Part shown: piece after piece, positions 16,813 to 24,857 of the stretch
How the letters are laid out: each line of letters opens with the position of its first letter
Numbering within the stretch: the first letter of the stretch is position 1
Assembly (NCBI GenBank): GCA_029213165.1
Contig: JARGNO010000008.1
Span: 57,107-102,961 of the forward strand
Direction of reading: 5' to 3'
From: Minwuia sp.
GTDB taxonomy: Bacteria; Pseudomonadota; Alphaproteobacteria; Minwuiales; Minwuiaceae
DNA length: 45,855 bases
Position numbers and translations under genes: made by a program
The notes under the pieces: generated by a model
What the model was told of the DNA's origin: nothing
Seen by the model: the letters and a program-made list of their open reading frames with translations, nothing else
Database searches by the model: none

Positions 16813-18337
16813 TCATTTCGAACCCGTTGATGTCTGCCTGGTCCTGGAGGGAACCTACCCCTATGTCGCCGGCGGTGTGTCGAGCTGGGTGCATGACCTG
16901 GTGGGCGCGCAGAGTGATCTGACCTTTCACATCGTCAGCCTGATGCCCGGCGAGAAACCGCCAGAGCGGCGTTATGAAGTGCCGGACAATGTAAGGGGCA
17001 TCAACCATGTGTTCCTGCAGAAGATGCCTTCCGGCAAGGGCAGGGTGAAACGACTGAAGAAGCACCTGAGCGACATGGAACCGGCGCTGAAGTCCATGCA
17101 GGCATCGGGCGATCTCAGTGATGTTGCGCATCTGCTGCAGACACTCGCCCCCAATCGGGAAGCTTTCGGTCGCGAGTCACTGCTGAATTCCGAGCCTGCC
17201 TGGCAGATGCTGCTGCGGATGTACAAGGAGGACATGCCCGAAAGCTCCTTCCTCGACTATTTCTGGACCTGGCGTTCGCTGCTGGGGGGGCTGTTCAACA
17301 TCCTGCTGTCACCGATGCCGGAGGCGAAGGTGTTCCATACCGTCTCGACCGGCTATGCAGGGCTGTTCGCGGCGCGGGCGAAGCTGGAGACCGGGCGACC
17401 GGTGCTGCTGACCGAGCATGGCATCTACACCAATGAACGCCGCATCGAGATCGCCATGGCCGACTGGCTCTACGAGGCACCGGGCGGCAGTCTGGGTCTG
17501 GAGAAGCCGAAGCGGGACCTGAAGGATCTCTGGATCGATACCTTCGTGGCCTACAGCCGCTGCTGCTATCAGGCCTGTGACCAGATCATCACCCTCTATA
17601 CGGGCAATCAGGACCTGCAGCGGCGTGATGGCGCGGCGGAGGAACTGCTGCGCATCATCCCCAACGGCGTGGACTACGAGAAGTATTCGAAGGTCGAGCG
17701 GACACCGAACGACCGGCCGACGATTGCCCTTATCGGGCGCGTTGTTCCGATCAAGGACGTCAAGACCTACATCCGCGCCGTCGCCCTGCTGCGGCGGGAC
17801 GTTCCCAACGTCAAGGCACTGATGATGGGCCCCACGGACGAGGACGAGGACTATTACCGCGAGTGCCTGCAGATGGTTGACCATCTGGATCTGAAGGAGA
17901 ACTTCATCTTCACCGGTCGCGTTCAGTTGACCGAGTATCTGGGCCAGGTGGATGTCATGGTGCTGACCTCCATCTCGGAGGCGCAGCCGCTCGTCATCCT
18001 GGAAGGCGGTGCGGCAGGTATCCCGACCGTTTCGACCGATGTGGGCGCCTGTCGCGACATGCTGTTCGGCATGCCGCACGAGGATCCGCCGCTGGGCACG
18101 GGCGGTGCCATCACGCCGCTCTCCAACCCCGCCGAGACCGCGAAGGAACTCGCGGCGCTGATCAAGGATCCGGCCTACATGGCCAGCGCCAGGAAGGCGA
18201 TCAAGGAACGCGTGCGCAAGTACTACAACAAGCTGGAGATCGACCGGATCTACCACGAACTCTACGTGACCTTCATTGCGCATGAGACAATGCCCGAGGA
18301 AGAACGCGTGAAACGCGCCGAGCAGGAGGCCGCCTGA
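16799..18337 (+). CDS. pelF: GT4 family glycosyltransferase PelF
   Basis: A 512-residue cytoplasmic GT-B glycosyltransferase that polymerises the Pel polysaccharide from a UDP-sugar. The PelF hallmark EGTYPYVAGGVSSWVHDLV (residues 17-35) is intact, as are LLTEHGIYTNERRIEI (about 203-218), IPNGVD (287-292), the nucleotide-binding ALIGRVVPIKDVKTYI (310-325) and the EX7E motif with Glu394 and Glu402 in SEAQPLVILEGG. Length and motifs fit a functional enzyme. It starts 14 bases before the pelE stop with GGGGAGG upstream, and its stop overlaps the pelG ATG (TGATG). This is the most securely recognised member of the operon. Confidence 0.97.
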   Translation: MARVDHFEPVDVCLVLEGTYPYVAGGVSSWVHDLVGAQSDLTFHIVSLMPGEKPPERRYEVPDNVRGINHVFLQKMPSGKGRVKRLKKHLSDMEPALKSMQASGDLSDVAHLLQTLAPNREAFGRESLLNSEPAWQMLLRMYKEDMPESSFLDYFWTWRSLLGGLFNILLSPMPEAKVFHTVSTGYAGLFAARAKLETGRPVLLTEHGIYTNERRIEIAMADWLYEAPGGSLGLEKPKRDLKDLWIDTFVAYSRCCYQACDQIITLYTGNQDLQRRDGAAEELLRIIPNGVDYEKYSKVERTPNDRPTIALIGRVVPIKDVKTYIRAVALLRRDVPNVKALMMGPTDEDEDYYRECLQMVDHLDLKENFIFTGRVQLTEYLGQVDVMVLTSISEAQPLVILEGGAAGIPTVSTDVGACRDMLFGMPHEDPPLGTGGAITPLSNPAETAKELAALIKDPAYMASARKAIKERVRKYYNKLEIDRIYHELYVTFIAHETMPEEERVKRAEQEAA

Positions 18338-19713
18338 TGGCCGGTATCGGATTCGCGCTGCGCCGCCTGACGGATCGCGATGACCTGCTTGGTATCGTCC
18401 AGGGTTATGCGCATTCGACCATCGTCTCGTCGGGGCCGTGGCTGTTCACGATCCTTGCCGTCGGCTCGATCAACCTCTTCGGGATCTATTTCACGGACCT
18501 GGAAGAGCTGATCTCCTTCCGGATCGTGCTGATATACAATTTTGCCTTCAGTCTGGCTTTCTCCGGGCCGATCCTGCTGGTGGCTACCCGGTATCTGGCC
18601 GACATGATCTTCAAGAAGGCGGTGATCGAGGCACCGGGGATGCTGATCGCGGCCCTGTTCATGCTGCTCGGCACGCAGGCCTTCATTGTTGTGCCGTTCT
18701 ATGTCTTCGTCGTCGATATTCCGCCGCTGATCATTGCGGGGGCGCTGGTGAACTACTTCCTGGTCACCGCCATCTGGATGGTGAACGTCTTCCTGACGGC
18801 GCTGAAGGATTATCGCTCCATTACCATGGCCTTCTTTTTCGGGATGGCTGCTGGCGGCGCGATGGGGCTGTTCCTGGCCGCGGATTTCGGCGCATTCGGT
18901 ATTCTCATCGGCTTCAACTTCGGGCTTGGCCTGATCTTCTTCGCGCTGGTGGCCCGGGTCTTTGCGGAATACCCCTACCGCATCACGCGCCCGTTCGCGT
19001 TCCTGGCCTATTTTCGCAAGTACTGGGATTTGGCGCTGGCCGGACTGATCTACAATCTGGCGATCTGGGTCGACAAGTGGGTGATGTGGTGCGCGCCGGA
19101 GCGGGAGGTGCTGGAAAGCGGCTTCGTTTCCTACCCGATCTATGACGGCGCCATGTTCCTGGCCTATCTGACCATCGTGCCCGCAATGGCGGTGTTCATC
19201 GTCAACATCGAGACGCGCTTCTTCGAGCACTACCAGCGGTTCTATCGCGACATCGAGCATCACGCGAACTACGAGCGGATCGAGGAGAACCACCAGAACC
19301 TGATCGACGCCCTGCTGGCCGCGTCCCGCAACGTGATCGTGCTGCAGTTCTGTCTGTGTGTGACAGCCATTCTGGTGGCGGGCCCACTGTTCGAGGCCGT
19401 TGGCATTCCGGCACTGCAACTGGGCATCTTCCGCTTCGGCGTGCTGGGCGCCCTGTTCCATGTGCTGCTGATGTTCGTCGGGATCGTGCTGGCCTACTTC
19501 GACCTTCGCAAGGTGATGCTGGGAGTGCAGGTGCTCTATCTGCTGACCAATGGACTCTTCACCTGGATCACGATGGAACTGGGTTTCCCCTACTACGGCT
19601 ACGGATATTTCATGGCCTCGCTGCTGACCTTCCTGATCGCTTATGGCGTCTGCGCCTGGCATGTCGGCCGGTTGCCGTTCCTGACCTTTGTCCGCAACAA
19701 CGCGTCGGTGTAG
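18337..19713 (+). CDS. pelG: Pel polysaccharide flippase-like membrane protein PelG
   Basis: A 458-residue polytopic inner-membrane protein with about 12 hydrophobic segments, of the MOP/MATE-like exporter superfamily. It is the presumed channel that moves the Pel chain across the inner membrane with PelDEF. The family start MAGIGFALRRL is present, followed by YAHSTIVSSGPWLFTI, and Lys/Trp-rich IWVDKWVMWCAPE in the middle. It overlaps pelF by one base. The minus strand opposite is open for over 500 codons, a by-product of the codon bias rather than a gene. The operon may continue into the GFA-fold gene 11 bases downstream. Confidence 0.96.
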   Translation: MAGIGFALRRLTDRDDLLGIVQGYAHSTIVSSGPWLFTILAVGSINLFGIYFTDLEELISFRIVLIYNFAFSLAFSGPILLVATRYLADMIFKKAVIEAPGMLIAALFMLLGTQAFIVVPFYVFVVDIPPLIIAGALVNYFLVTAIWMVNVFLTALKDYRSITMAFFFGMAAGGAMGLFLAADFGAFGILIGFNFGLGLIFFALVARVFAEYPYRITRPFAFLAYFRKYWDLALAGLIYNLAIWVDKWVMWCAPEREVLESGFVSYPIYDGAMFLAYLTIVPAMAVFIVNIETRFFEHYQRFYRDIEHHANYERIEENHQNLIDALLAASRNVIVLQFCLCVTAILVAGPLFEAVGIPALQLGIFRFGVLGALFHVLLMFVGIVLAYFDLRKVMLGVQVLYLLTNGLFTWITMELGFPYYGYGYFMASLLTFLIAYGVCAWHVGRLPFLTFVRNNASV

Positions 19714-19724
19714 GGGGAAGGGCA

Positions 19725-20168
19725 GTGACAATCGGGAGCGATCAGAAACATCTCGGCGGCTGTCTCTGCGGTGCTGTGCGCTACAGCGTGACGGGCGCAC
19801 CGTTGATCGTGGCCCACTGTCACTGCCGGGACTGCCAGCGTGGCGGCGGGGCAGGGCATTCGACCGGCGCCATGTTCCCCGTGGATCGGTTCAGGATCAG
19901 CGGAGACCTGAGCGAATTCACACTCACGTCCGACAATGGGTCCCGCGTCATCCGGTCGTTCTGCCCGACCTGCGGCAGCGGGATTTTCGGGCGCAATGAC
20001 GGCATGACCGGTCACGTCACCATCGCCCTGGGGACACTGGACGACCCGTCAGCCTTCACGCCCGAAGTCGTGGTCTTCGCCCGCTCCCGTCCCGTGTGGG
20101 ACACGATGAACCCGGCCCTGCCGACCTTCGACGACCAGCCTGCCTGGAAGCCGGACGGGGAGGGATAG
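19725..20168 (+). CDS. GFA-fold zinc protein (glutathione-dependent formaldehyde-activating-like)
   Basis: A 147-residue protein of the GFA/Mss4-like fold. Zinc-binding cysteines are seen in order: GGCLCGAVRY, HCHCRDCQ and FCPTCGSGIF. The family includes glutathione-dependent formaldehyde-activating enzyme and many uncharacterised relatives; activity cannot be told from sequence. The start is GTG at 19725 with GGGGGAAGG just upstream; the longer open frame reaching into pelG is rejected. It lies only 11 bases after pelG and could be read from the same transcript, though no functional tie to Pel is evident. It is convergent with the next crotonase gene. Confidence 0.88.
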   Translation: MTIGSDQKHLGGCLCGAVRYSVTGAPLIVAHCHCRDCQRGGGAGHSTGAMFPVDRFRISGDLSEFTLTSDNGSRVIRSFCPTCGSGIFGRNDGMTGHVTIALGTLDDPSAFTPEVVVFARSRPVWDTMNPALPTFDDQPAWKPDGEG

Positions 20169-20195
20169 TCCCTCAACCCGTCGGCAACAGGCTGC

Positions 20196-20960
20196 CTACC
20201 GGCCCTTCCAGACCGGATCACGCTTTTCGATGAAGGCGCGGGGGCCTTCCTTGAAGTCCTCCGTCTCCGACATGGCCTTGCTGGCGGCGGCGCTCATCTT
20301 CCAGAGTTCGGCGTCGTCCAGCTTCAGGGCGTTGACGGCGATCTCGCGGCTGGCGCGAACCGCCAGCGGCGCATTGACCACGATGCGGTCGGCCAGATCG
20401 AGTGCAGCCTGCGCCAGACCGTCCAGCGGCACGACATGGTTCACCAGGCCAAGCTGGTAAGCACGGTCGGCGCTGATCGGATCGCCGGTCAGGATCATCT
20501 CCATCGCCGGTCCCATGCCGACCGCGCGGGGCAGGCGGAACAACCCGCCAGCGGCCGCGGCGAGGGAGCGTTTCACCTCCGGCAGGCCGAAACGCGCGCC
20601 CTCAGCCGCGATGACCATGTCGCAGGACAGCACGATCTCGCAGCCGCCTGCGACCGCCGCGCCATTGACGGCGGCGATCAGGGGCTTGGTACGCTCACGT
20701 TTCACCAGGCCTGCAAAGCCGCCGCGCTCCGTCGACAGGGCACGACCGTTTCCGGCGGATACTTCCTTTAGGTCAGCACCGGCACAGAAGACCGTGCCGC
20801 TGGACTGGATGATGCCAACCCAGAGCTCCGGATCATTCTCCAGCTTGTCGATGGCGGCTTCGATGCCGGATGCCACATCGCCGTTCACGGCATTGCGGGC
20901 TTCCGGTCGGTCCAGCGTGATGACGAGCACGCGGCCCTTTGCTTCTGTGTTTACGGCCAT
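20196..20960 (-). CDS. Enoyl-CoA hydratase (crotonase family)
   Basis: A 254-residue crotonase-family enzyme predicted to add water across 2-enoyl-CoA in fatty or carboxylic acid breakdown. Both catalytic Glu positions of rat enoyl-CoA hydratase are kept: GGCEIVLSCD and GLPEVKRSLAAAAGG. CAGADLKEV carries the oxyanion-hole residues, and the C-terminal FKEGPRAFIEKRDPVWKGR is typical of the family. This contrasts with the crotonase at 8613, which lacks the first Glu. The start at 20960 has GGGGAGG nine bases upstream and is preferred over the longer frame. It lies 78 bases downstream of the LysR gene on the same strand. Confidence 0.93.
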   Translation of the reverse strand: MAVNTEAKGRVLVITLDRPEARNAVNGDVASGIEAAIDKLENDPELWVGIIQSSGTVFCAGADLKEVSAGNGRALSTERGGFAGLVKRERTKPLIAAVNGAAVAGGCEIVLSCDMVIAAEGARFGLPEVKRSLAAAAGGLFRLPRAVGMGPAMEMILTGDPISADRAYQLGLVNHVVPLDGLAQAALDLADRIVVNAPLAVRASREIAVNALKLDDAELWKMSAAASKAMSETEDFKEGPRAFIEKRDPVWKGR

Positions 20961-21038
20961 GGTCTGCCTCCCCTTGCATGACAATGCACATCATCCCTGA
21001 AGTTGGCAGCGAGAGTCCAATGCGAAGCGCAGGTCCGG

Positions 21039-22031
21039 CTATTCGCTGAACGAATGGAAGTTGAATGACTCCTGCAGAAACTGCTCCAGTGCGCTTGCAC
21101 CGGGGGAGGGCAGCCGTGCCTGGCTGATTGCGAACACCATGCGCTGGACCGGCAGGTCCACTTCCTGCGTGAACAGGTGAAAGCGGGCGCGAAGCCTGCC
21201 GAACTGGGGATTCTGACTGATCAGCGGCGCACAGGCGTCCGTGTTGTCCACCAGGTCCTGGATGACGTCCATGTCGTCGCAGACATAGTGGGGATTCAGT
21301 GGCGGCAGTCCATTGCGCGCGTATAGCGTGGCGAGATCGGTCTGCAGCGGCTCCACAGTTGCCGGAATGATCATCGGGCAGGAAAGGATGTCCCGCTCGG
21401 TCACGATGGTACGATGGGTCAGCGGATGGTCCCGACGTACCGTGAAGGCGCTGTGAAACGAGGCGAGCGGTGTCAGCTTCAGGTCCGGCCAGCGCTTCAG
21501 CCAGCCACGGTGGCCAACAATTCCATCCAGATCCCCACTGGCCAGCCGGGGCACCAGGTCGTCTGTCGCTCCGGTCGTGATCTCGATCCGCAAACCCGGG
21601 CGTTCCGCCGCCAGGTTGGCGATGGCGTTCGCGATATAGCGCTGGTAGCCGGGTGGACAGACACCGATACGCAGCCGCCCGGCATGCAGGCCGCGATGAT
21701 CCGCAACGTCCGCCAGCAGGTCGTCCACGTCACCAATGATCATCCGCGCGCGCTCGACAAAGCGCCGCCCCTGTTCCGTCACGCGCACTCCGCGCGGCAG
21801 GCGGACAAACAGCGGGGTGCCCAGTTCCGCCTCCACATCCGCCAGGCTGCGGGTCAGGGCGGACTGGGTGATGTACAGCGCCTCCGCCGCGCGGGTCACA
21901 TTCTCGAACCGTGCCGTCTCCACGACGTGTCGCAATTTTCTCAGATCAATGGCGATGCCCGCACTCCATTCGTCAGGTGAATGGTTCTGATTTTCAAAGG
22001 AATTGGACTGAATTGCAAACACGCGCGACAC
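21039..22031 (-). CDS. LysR family transcriptional regulator
   Basis: A LysR-type regulator (330 residues from the GTG at 22031). The winged helix-turn-helix is clear: DLRKLRHVVETARFENVTRAAEALYITQSALTRSLADVEAELG is one continuous match to the family, followed by the linker helix and a substrate-binding domain (RLRIGVCPPGYQRY onwards). The start is uncertain: LysR proteins usually begin just before DLRKL, about 28 residues later, but the only in-frame ATG/GTG codons are at 22031 and 22022, neither with a good ribosome site. It is divergent from the nitronate monooxygenase gene, and the classical arrangement suggests it controls that operon in response to a pathway metabolite. Confidence 0.9.
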   Translation of the reverse strand: MSRVFAIQSNSFENQNHSPDEWSAGIAIDLRKLRHVVETARFENVTRAAEALYITQSALTRSLADVEAELGTPLFVRLPRGVRVTEQGRRFVERARMIIGDVDDLLADVADHRGLHAGRLRIGVCPPGYQRYIANAIANLAAERPGLRIEITTGATDDLVPRLASGDLDGIVGHRGWLKRWPDLKLTPLASFHSAFTVRRDHPLTHRTIVTERDILSCPMIIPATVEPLQTDLATLYARNGLPPLNPHYVCDDMDVIQDLVDNTDACAPLISQNPQFGRLRARFHLFTQEVDLPVQRMVFAISQARLPSPGASALEQFLQESFNFHSFSE

Positions 22032-22066
22032 TCGGCGGTGATCATTTGCTGGGGAGGGTCAGGATC

Positions 22067-23212
22067 ATGCGGTCAGCCGTGACGGAAATGCTGGGAATCG
22101 AATTCCCGCTGATAGCGTTCTCGCATTGTCGCGACGTGGTGGCGGAAGTCTCGAAAGCCGGTGGTTTCGGCATTTTCGGCGCCGCCGGAATCGGACCGGG
22201 CAAGTTGGAGGCTGAACTCGCCTGGATTGATGATCATGTGGACGGCAAGCCCTATGGCGTCGATCTGATTGTTCCCATGCGCTACGAGTCCAAGGGGGCG
22301 AAGGTCACCCGCGATGATCAGGTTTCCAAGGTGCCGCAGACGCACCTCGACTTCGTCACCGGGGTGTTCAACCGCCATGGCATCGAAGGGGACGCGCTTG
22401 ACCCCGACAGCCTGAAGCGTGGCACCCGCCTCGGGACGAATATTCGCGACGACGGTGCCAGTGCGCTGCTGGAAGTGGCCTTTGCGCACCCGATCAAGCT
22501 TATCGCCAATGCGCTGGGCACACCGCCTGCCTACATGATCGAGATGGCGCGGGCGCACGGTGTGCCCGTGGCGGCACTGGTCGGCGCGCGCGAACATGCA
22601 ATCAAGCAGGTGCAGGCCGGTGTCGACATGATCGTGGCCTCCGGCGGGGAGGCTGGCGGTCATTGCGGTGAGGTTTCAACCATGATCCTGGTGCCGGAAG
22701 TCGTCCGCGCGGTACGCGAGATTTCGGACATTCCGGTCGTTGCCGCCGGCGGCATTGTGACGGGGGAGCAGATGGCCGCCTGCATGGCCATGGGGGCACA
22801 GGGCGTCTGGACCGGCTCGGTCTGGCTGACCACGGCGGAGGCGGAAACGTCACCCGTGGTGAAGGAGAAGATGCTGGCCGCCACCAGCCGCCAGACCATC
22901 CGGGCCAAGTCCCGTACCGGCAAGCCCTCACGCCAGTTGCGCTCCGCATGGACCGACGCATGGGAGGCACCGGACGCGCCGGAACCGCTGCCGATGCCGC
23001 TGCAGTCGATCATCGCCGAACCGGCCATGGCCCGCATCACGCGGCTGGCCGAGGGCGGGCACGAAGGCGCGCGCGACCTGGCGTCCTACTACGTGGGACA
23101 GGGCGTCGGGCTGATGAACACGGCACAGAGCGCCAAAGGCGTCGTCTATCAGTTCATGGAGGAGTTTCTGGACGCCTCCGAACGGCTGACCGGCCTGACC
23201 GCCCAGGACTGA
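22067..23212 (+). CDS. Nitronate monooxygenase (2-nitropropane dioxygenase family)
   Basis: A 381-residue FMN-dependent TIM-barrel enzyme that oxidises alkyl nitronates. Seen: PLIAFSHCRDVVAEVSKAGGFGIFGA near the N-terminus, the catalytic His199 in ASGGEAGGH, FMN phosphate-binding VVAAGGIVTGEQ (about 224-235) and MGAQGVWTGS (about 242-251). The C-terminal 120 residues are longer than in minimal members. The ATG at 22067 has GGGGAGG nine bases upstream; the frame is open further left but runs into the LysR gene. It is four bases ahead of the acyl-CoA synthetase gene, so an operon is likely, under control of the divergent LysR protein. The natural substrate is unknown. Confidence 0.92.
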   Translation: MRSAVTEMLGIEFPLIAFSHCRDVVAEVSKAGGFGIFGAAGIGPGKLEAELAWIDDHVDGKPYGVDLIVPMRYESKGAKVTRDDQVSKVPQTHLDFVTGVFNRHGIEGDALDPDSLKRGTRLGTNIRDDGASALLEVAFAHPIKLIANALGTPPAYMIEMARAHGVPVAALVGAREHAIKQVQAGVDMIVASGGEAGGHCGEVSTMILVPEVVRAVREISDIPVVAAGGIVTGEQMAACMAMGAQGVWTGSVWLTTAEAETSPVVKEKMLAATSRQTIRAKSRTGKPSRQLRSAWTDAWEAPDAPEPLPMPLQSIIAEPAMARITRLAEGGHEGARDLASYYVGQGVGLMNTAQSAKGVVYQFMEEFLDASERLTGLTAQD

Positions 23213-23216
23213 CACG

Positions 23217-24857
23217 ATGACCCTGACCATCGGAGAGGTGCAGGAAGCGATAGCCGCAGCACTGCCGGAACGCGAGGCCATCGTGCATGGCGCGCGACGC
23301 ATCAGCTATGCGGAGCTGACCGACAGGACGCGTCGGCTGGCCAACCTGTTCCTGGCCCATGGCATCAGCATTCACACTGAACGGGACAAGTTGCAGGGTT
23401 GGGAGTCCGGCCAGGACCACATCGCTGTCCTGATGCACAATTGCCCCGAGTACATCGAGACCCTGCTGGGGGCCTACAAGGCGCGCGCGGTGCCCTTCAA
23501 CGTCAACTACCGCTATGTGGCGGAGGAGATGGCCTATCTGTTCCGCGATGCCGGGCCGAAGGCGATTGTCTATCAGGCGAAGTTCGCTGCAGTGCTGGCT
23601 GAGGTGCTGCCCCGGATCACGTCGCCGGTCCTGCTGTTGCAGGTGGCGGACGGCTCCGGCGCTGCTCTGTTGCCGGGCGCGTTCGACTATGAAGCCGCGC
23701 TTGCAGGCTCCAGCGCCACGAAGCCGGATGTGACGCCTTCGGCTGATGACCTCTATTGCATGTACACCGGCGGCACGACCGGGATGCCGAAGGGCGTGCT
23801 GTGGCGACAGGTTGACTGTCTCGCCGCCAATCTGGACGGGCGGGACCGGCATGGCGTGGCAATCCCGGATGTTGCCGCCTTTGTCGCGCGGGCGAGGAAG
23901 CGGACGCACAATATCGTGCTGCCCGCGCCGCCCTTCATGCATGGTGCGGGCTGTCAGACGGCGCTGTCGGCACTCTGCTCCGGCAATACGGTGGTCATTT
24001 CGAACGTGCCGGACAGGCTGGATACGGATGATCTGCTGGACACCATCGCGCGGGAGCGGATCACCATGCTGCTGCTGATCGGTGACGCCTATGGCCGCCC
24101 GCTGGCGCAGGCCGCAAGGGCCCGCGATCATGACTTCTCCAGTCTCAGCCTGATCGTGAACACGGGCGCGATCATGTCTCCGGCCACCAAGGCGGAACTG
24201 TTGCGTCTGGCCCCCGGCGCGCGGACGGTCGATGCCCTTGGTGCGTCGGAAAGCGGGCCGCAGGCGATACAGGTCACCGGGCCGGAAGACGGCACAGGCG
24301 CTGCGTCATTCCGGATCGCTGACGATGCCGTCGTCCTGAATGCCGACATGACCGAAGAACTGGCCCCGGGACACGATGGGCTTGGCTGGCTGGCGAAAAG
24401 CGGCGCTGTCCCGCTTGGCTATCTGAACGACCCGGAGAAGACGGCGAAGACGTTTCCGACAGTGAATGGCATCCGCTATGTCATTCCGGGTGACCGGGTG
24501 CGGCTGCTGGCGGGCGGAGTACTGGAATTCCACGGTCGCGAGTCCTTCACCATCAATTCCGGAGGAGAGAAGATCTTCGCCGAGGAGGTGGAGCAGGCCA
24601 TCAAGCATCATCCGGGTGTTGCCGATGTCGTCGTCACTGGTCGGCCCAGCGAACGCTGGGGGCAGGAGGTCGTTGCCATCATCCAGCCTGCGAACGGAAC
24701 CACGCCTGACCGTGCGGAGCTGCTGGCGGAGGCGGAACGGCACATCGCGCGCTACAAGTTGCCGAAGGCCTTCCTGTTTCTCGACGCCATCCAGCGTGGC
24801 CCAAGCGGCAAGACCGATGCGAAATGGGCGCGCGCCAGGGTAGGGGATGCAACATGA
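23217..24857 (+). CDS. AMP-dependent acyl-CoA synthetase
   Basis: A 546-residue member of the ANL superfamily that activates a carboxylic acid to its acyl-CoA through an acyl-adenylate. The P-loop YTGGTTGMPKGV (residues 183-194) and the hinge region FHGRESFTINSGGEKIFAEEVE are intact, and the C-terminal catalytic Lys532 sits in PSGKTDAKW. Chain-length or aromatic preference cannot be read from sequence. It follows the nitronate monooxygenase by four bases and overlaps the thiolase-like gene by ATGA, so the three form one translationally linked unit. Confidence 0.95.
   Translation: MTLTIGEVQEAIAAALPEREAIVHGARRISYAELTDRTRRLANLFLAHGISIHTERDKLQGWESGQDHIAVLMHNCPEYIETLLGAYKARAVPFNVNYRYVAEEMAYLFRDAGPKAIVYQAKFAAVLAEVLPRITSPVLLLQVADGSGAALLPGAFDYEAALAGSSATKPDVTPSADDLYCMYTGGTTGMPKGVLWRQVDCLAANLDGRDRHGVAIPDVAAFVARARKRTHNIVLPAPPFMHGAGCQTALSALCSGNTVVISNVPDRLDTDDLLDTIARERITMLLLIGDAYGRPLAQAARARDHDFSSLSLIVNTGAIMSPATKAELLRLAPGARTVDALGASESGPQAIQVTGPEDGTGAASFRIADDAVVLNADMTEELAPGHDGLGWLAKSGAVPLGYLNDPEKTAKTFPTVNGIRYVIPGDRVRLLAGGVLEFHGRESFTINSGGEKIFAEEVEQAIKHHPGVADVVVTGRPSERWGQEVVAIIQPANGTTPDRAELLAEAERHIARYKLPKAFLFLDAIQRGPSGKTDAKWARARVGDAT

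Noticed and set aside
18262-19800. 512-codon open frame antisense to pelG
   Set aside because: It mirrors the codon bias of pelG, has a low-complexity Gln/His/Arg/Asp-rich product and no recognisable domain.
20975-20988. TGCAT/ATGCA inverted repeat upstream of the second crotonase
   Set aside because: Five-base arms are too short to call an operator in a region without other support.
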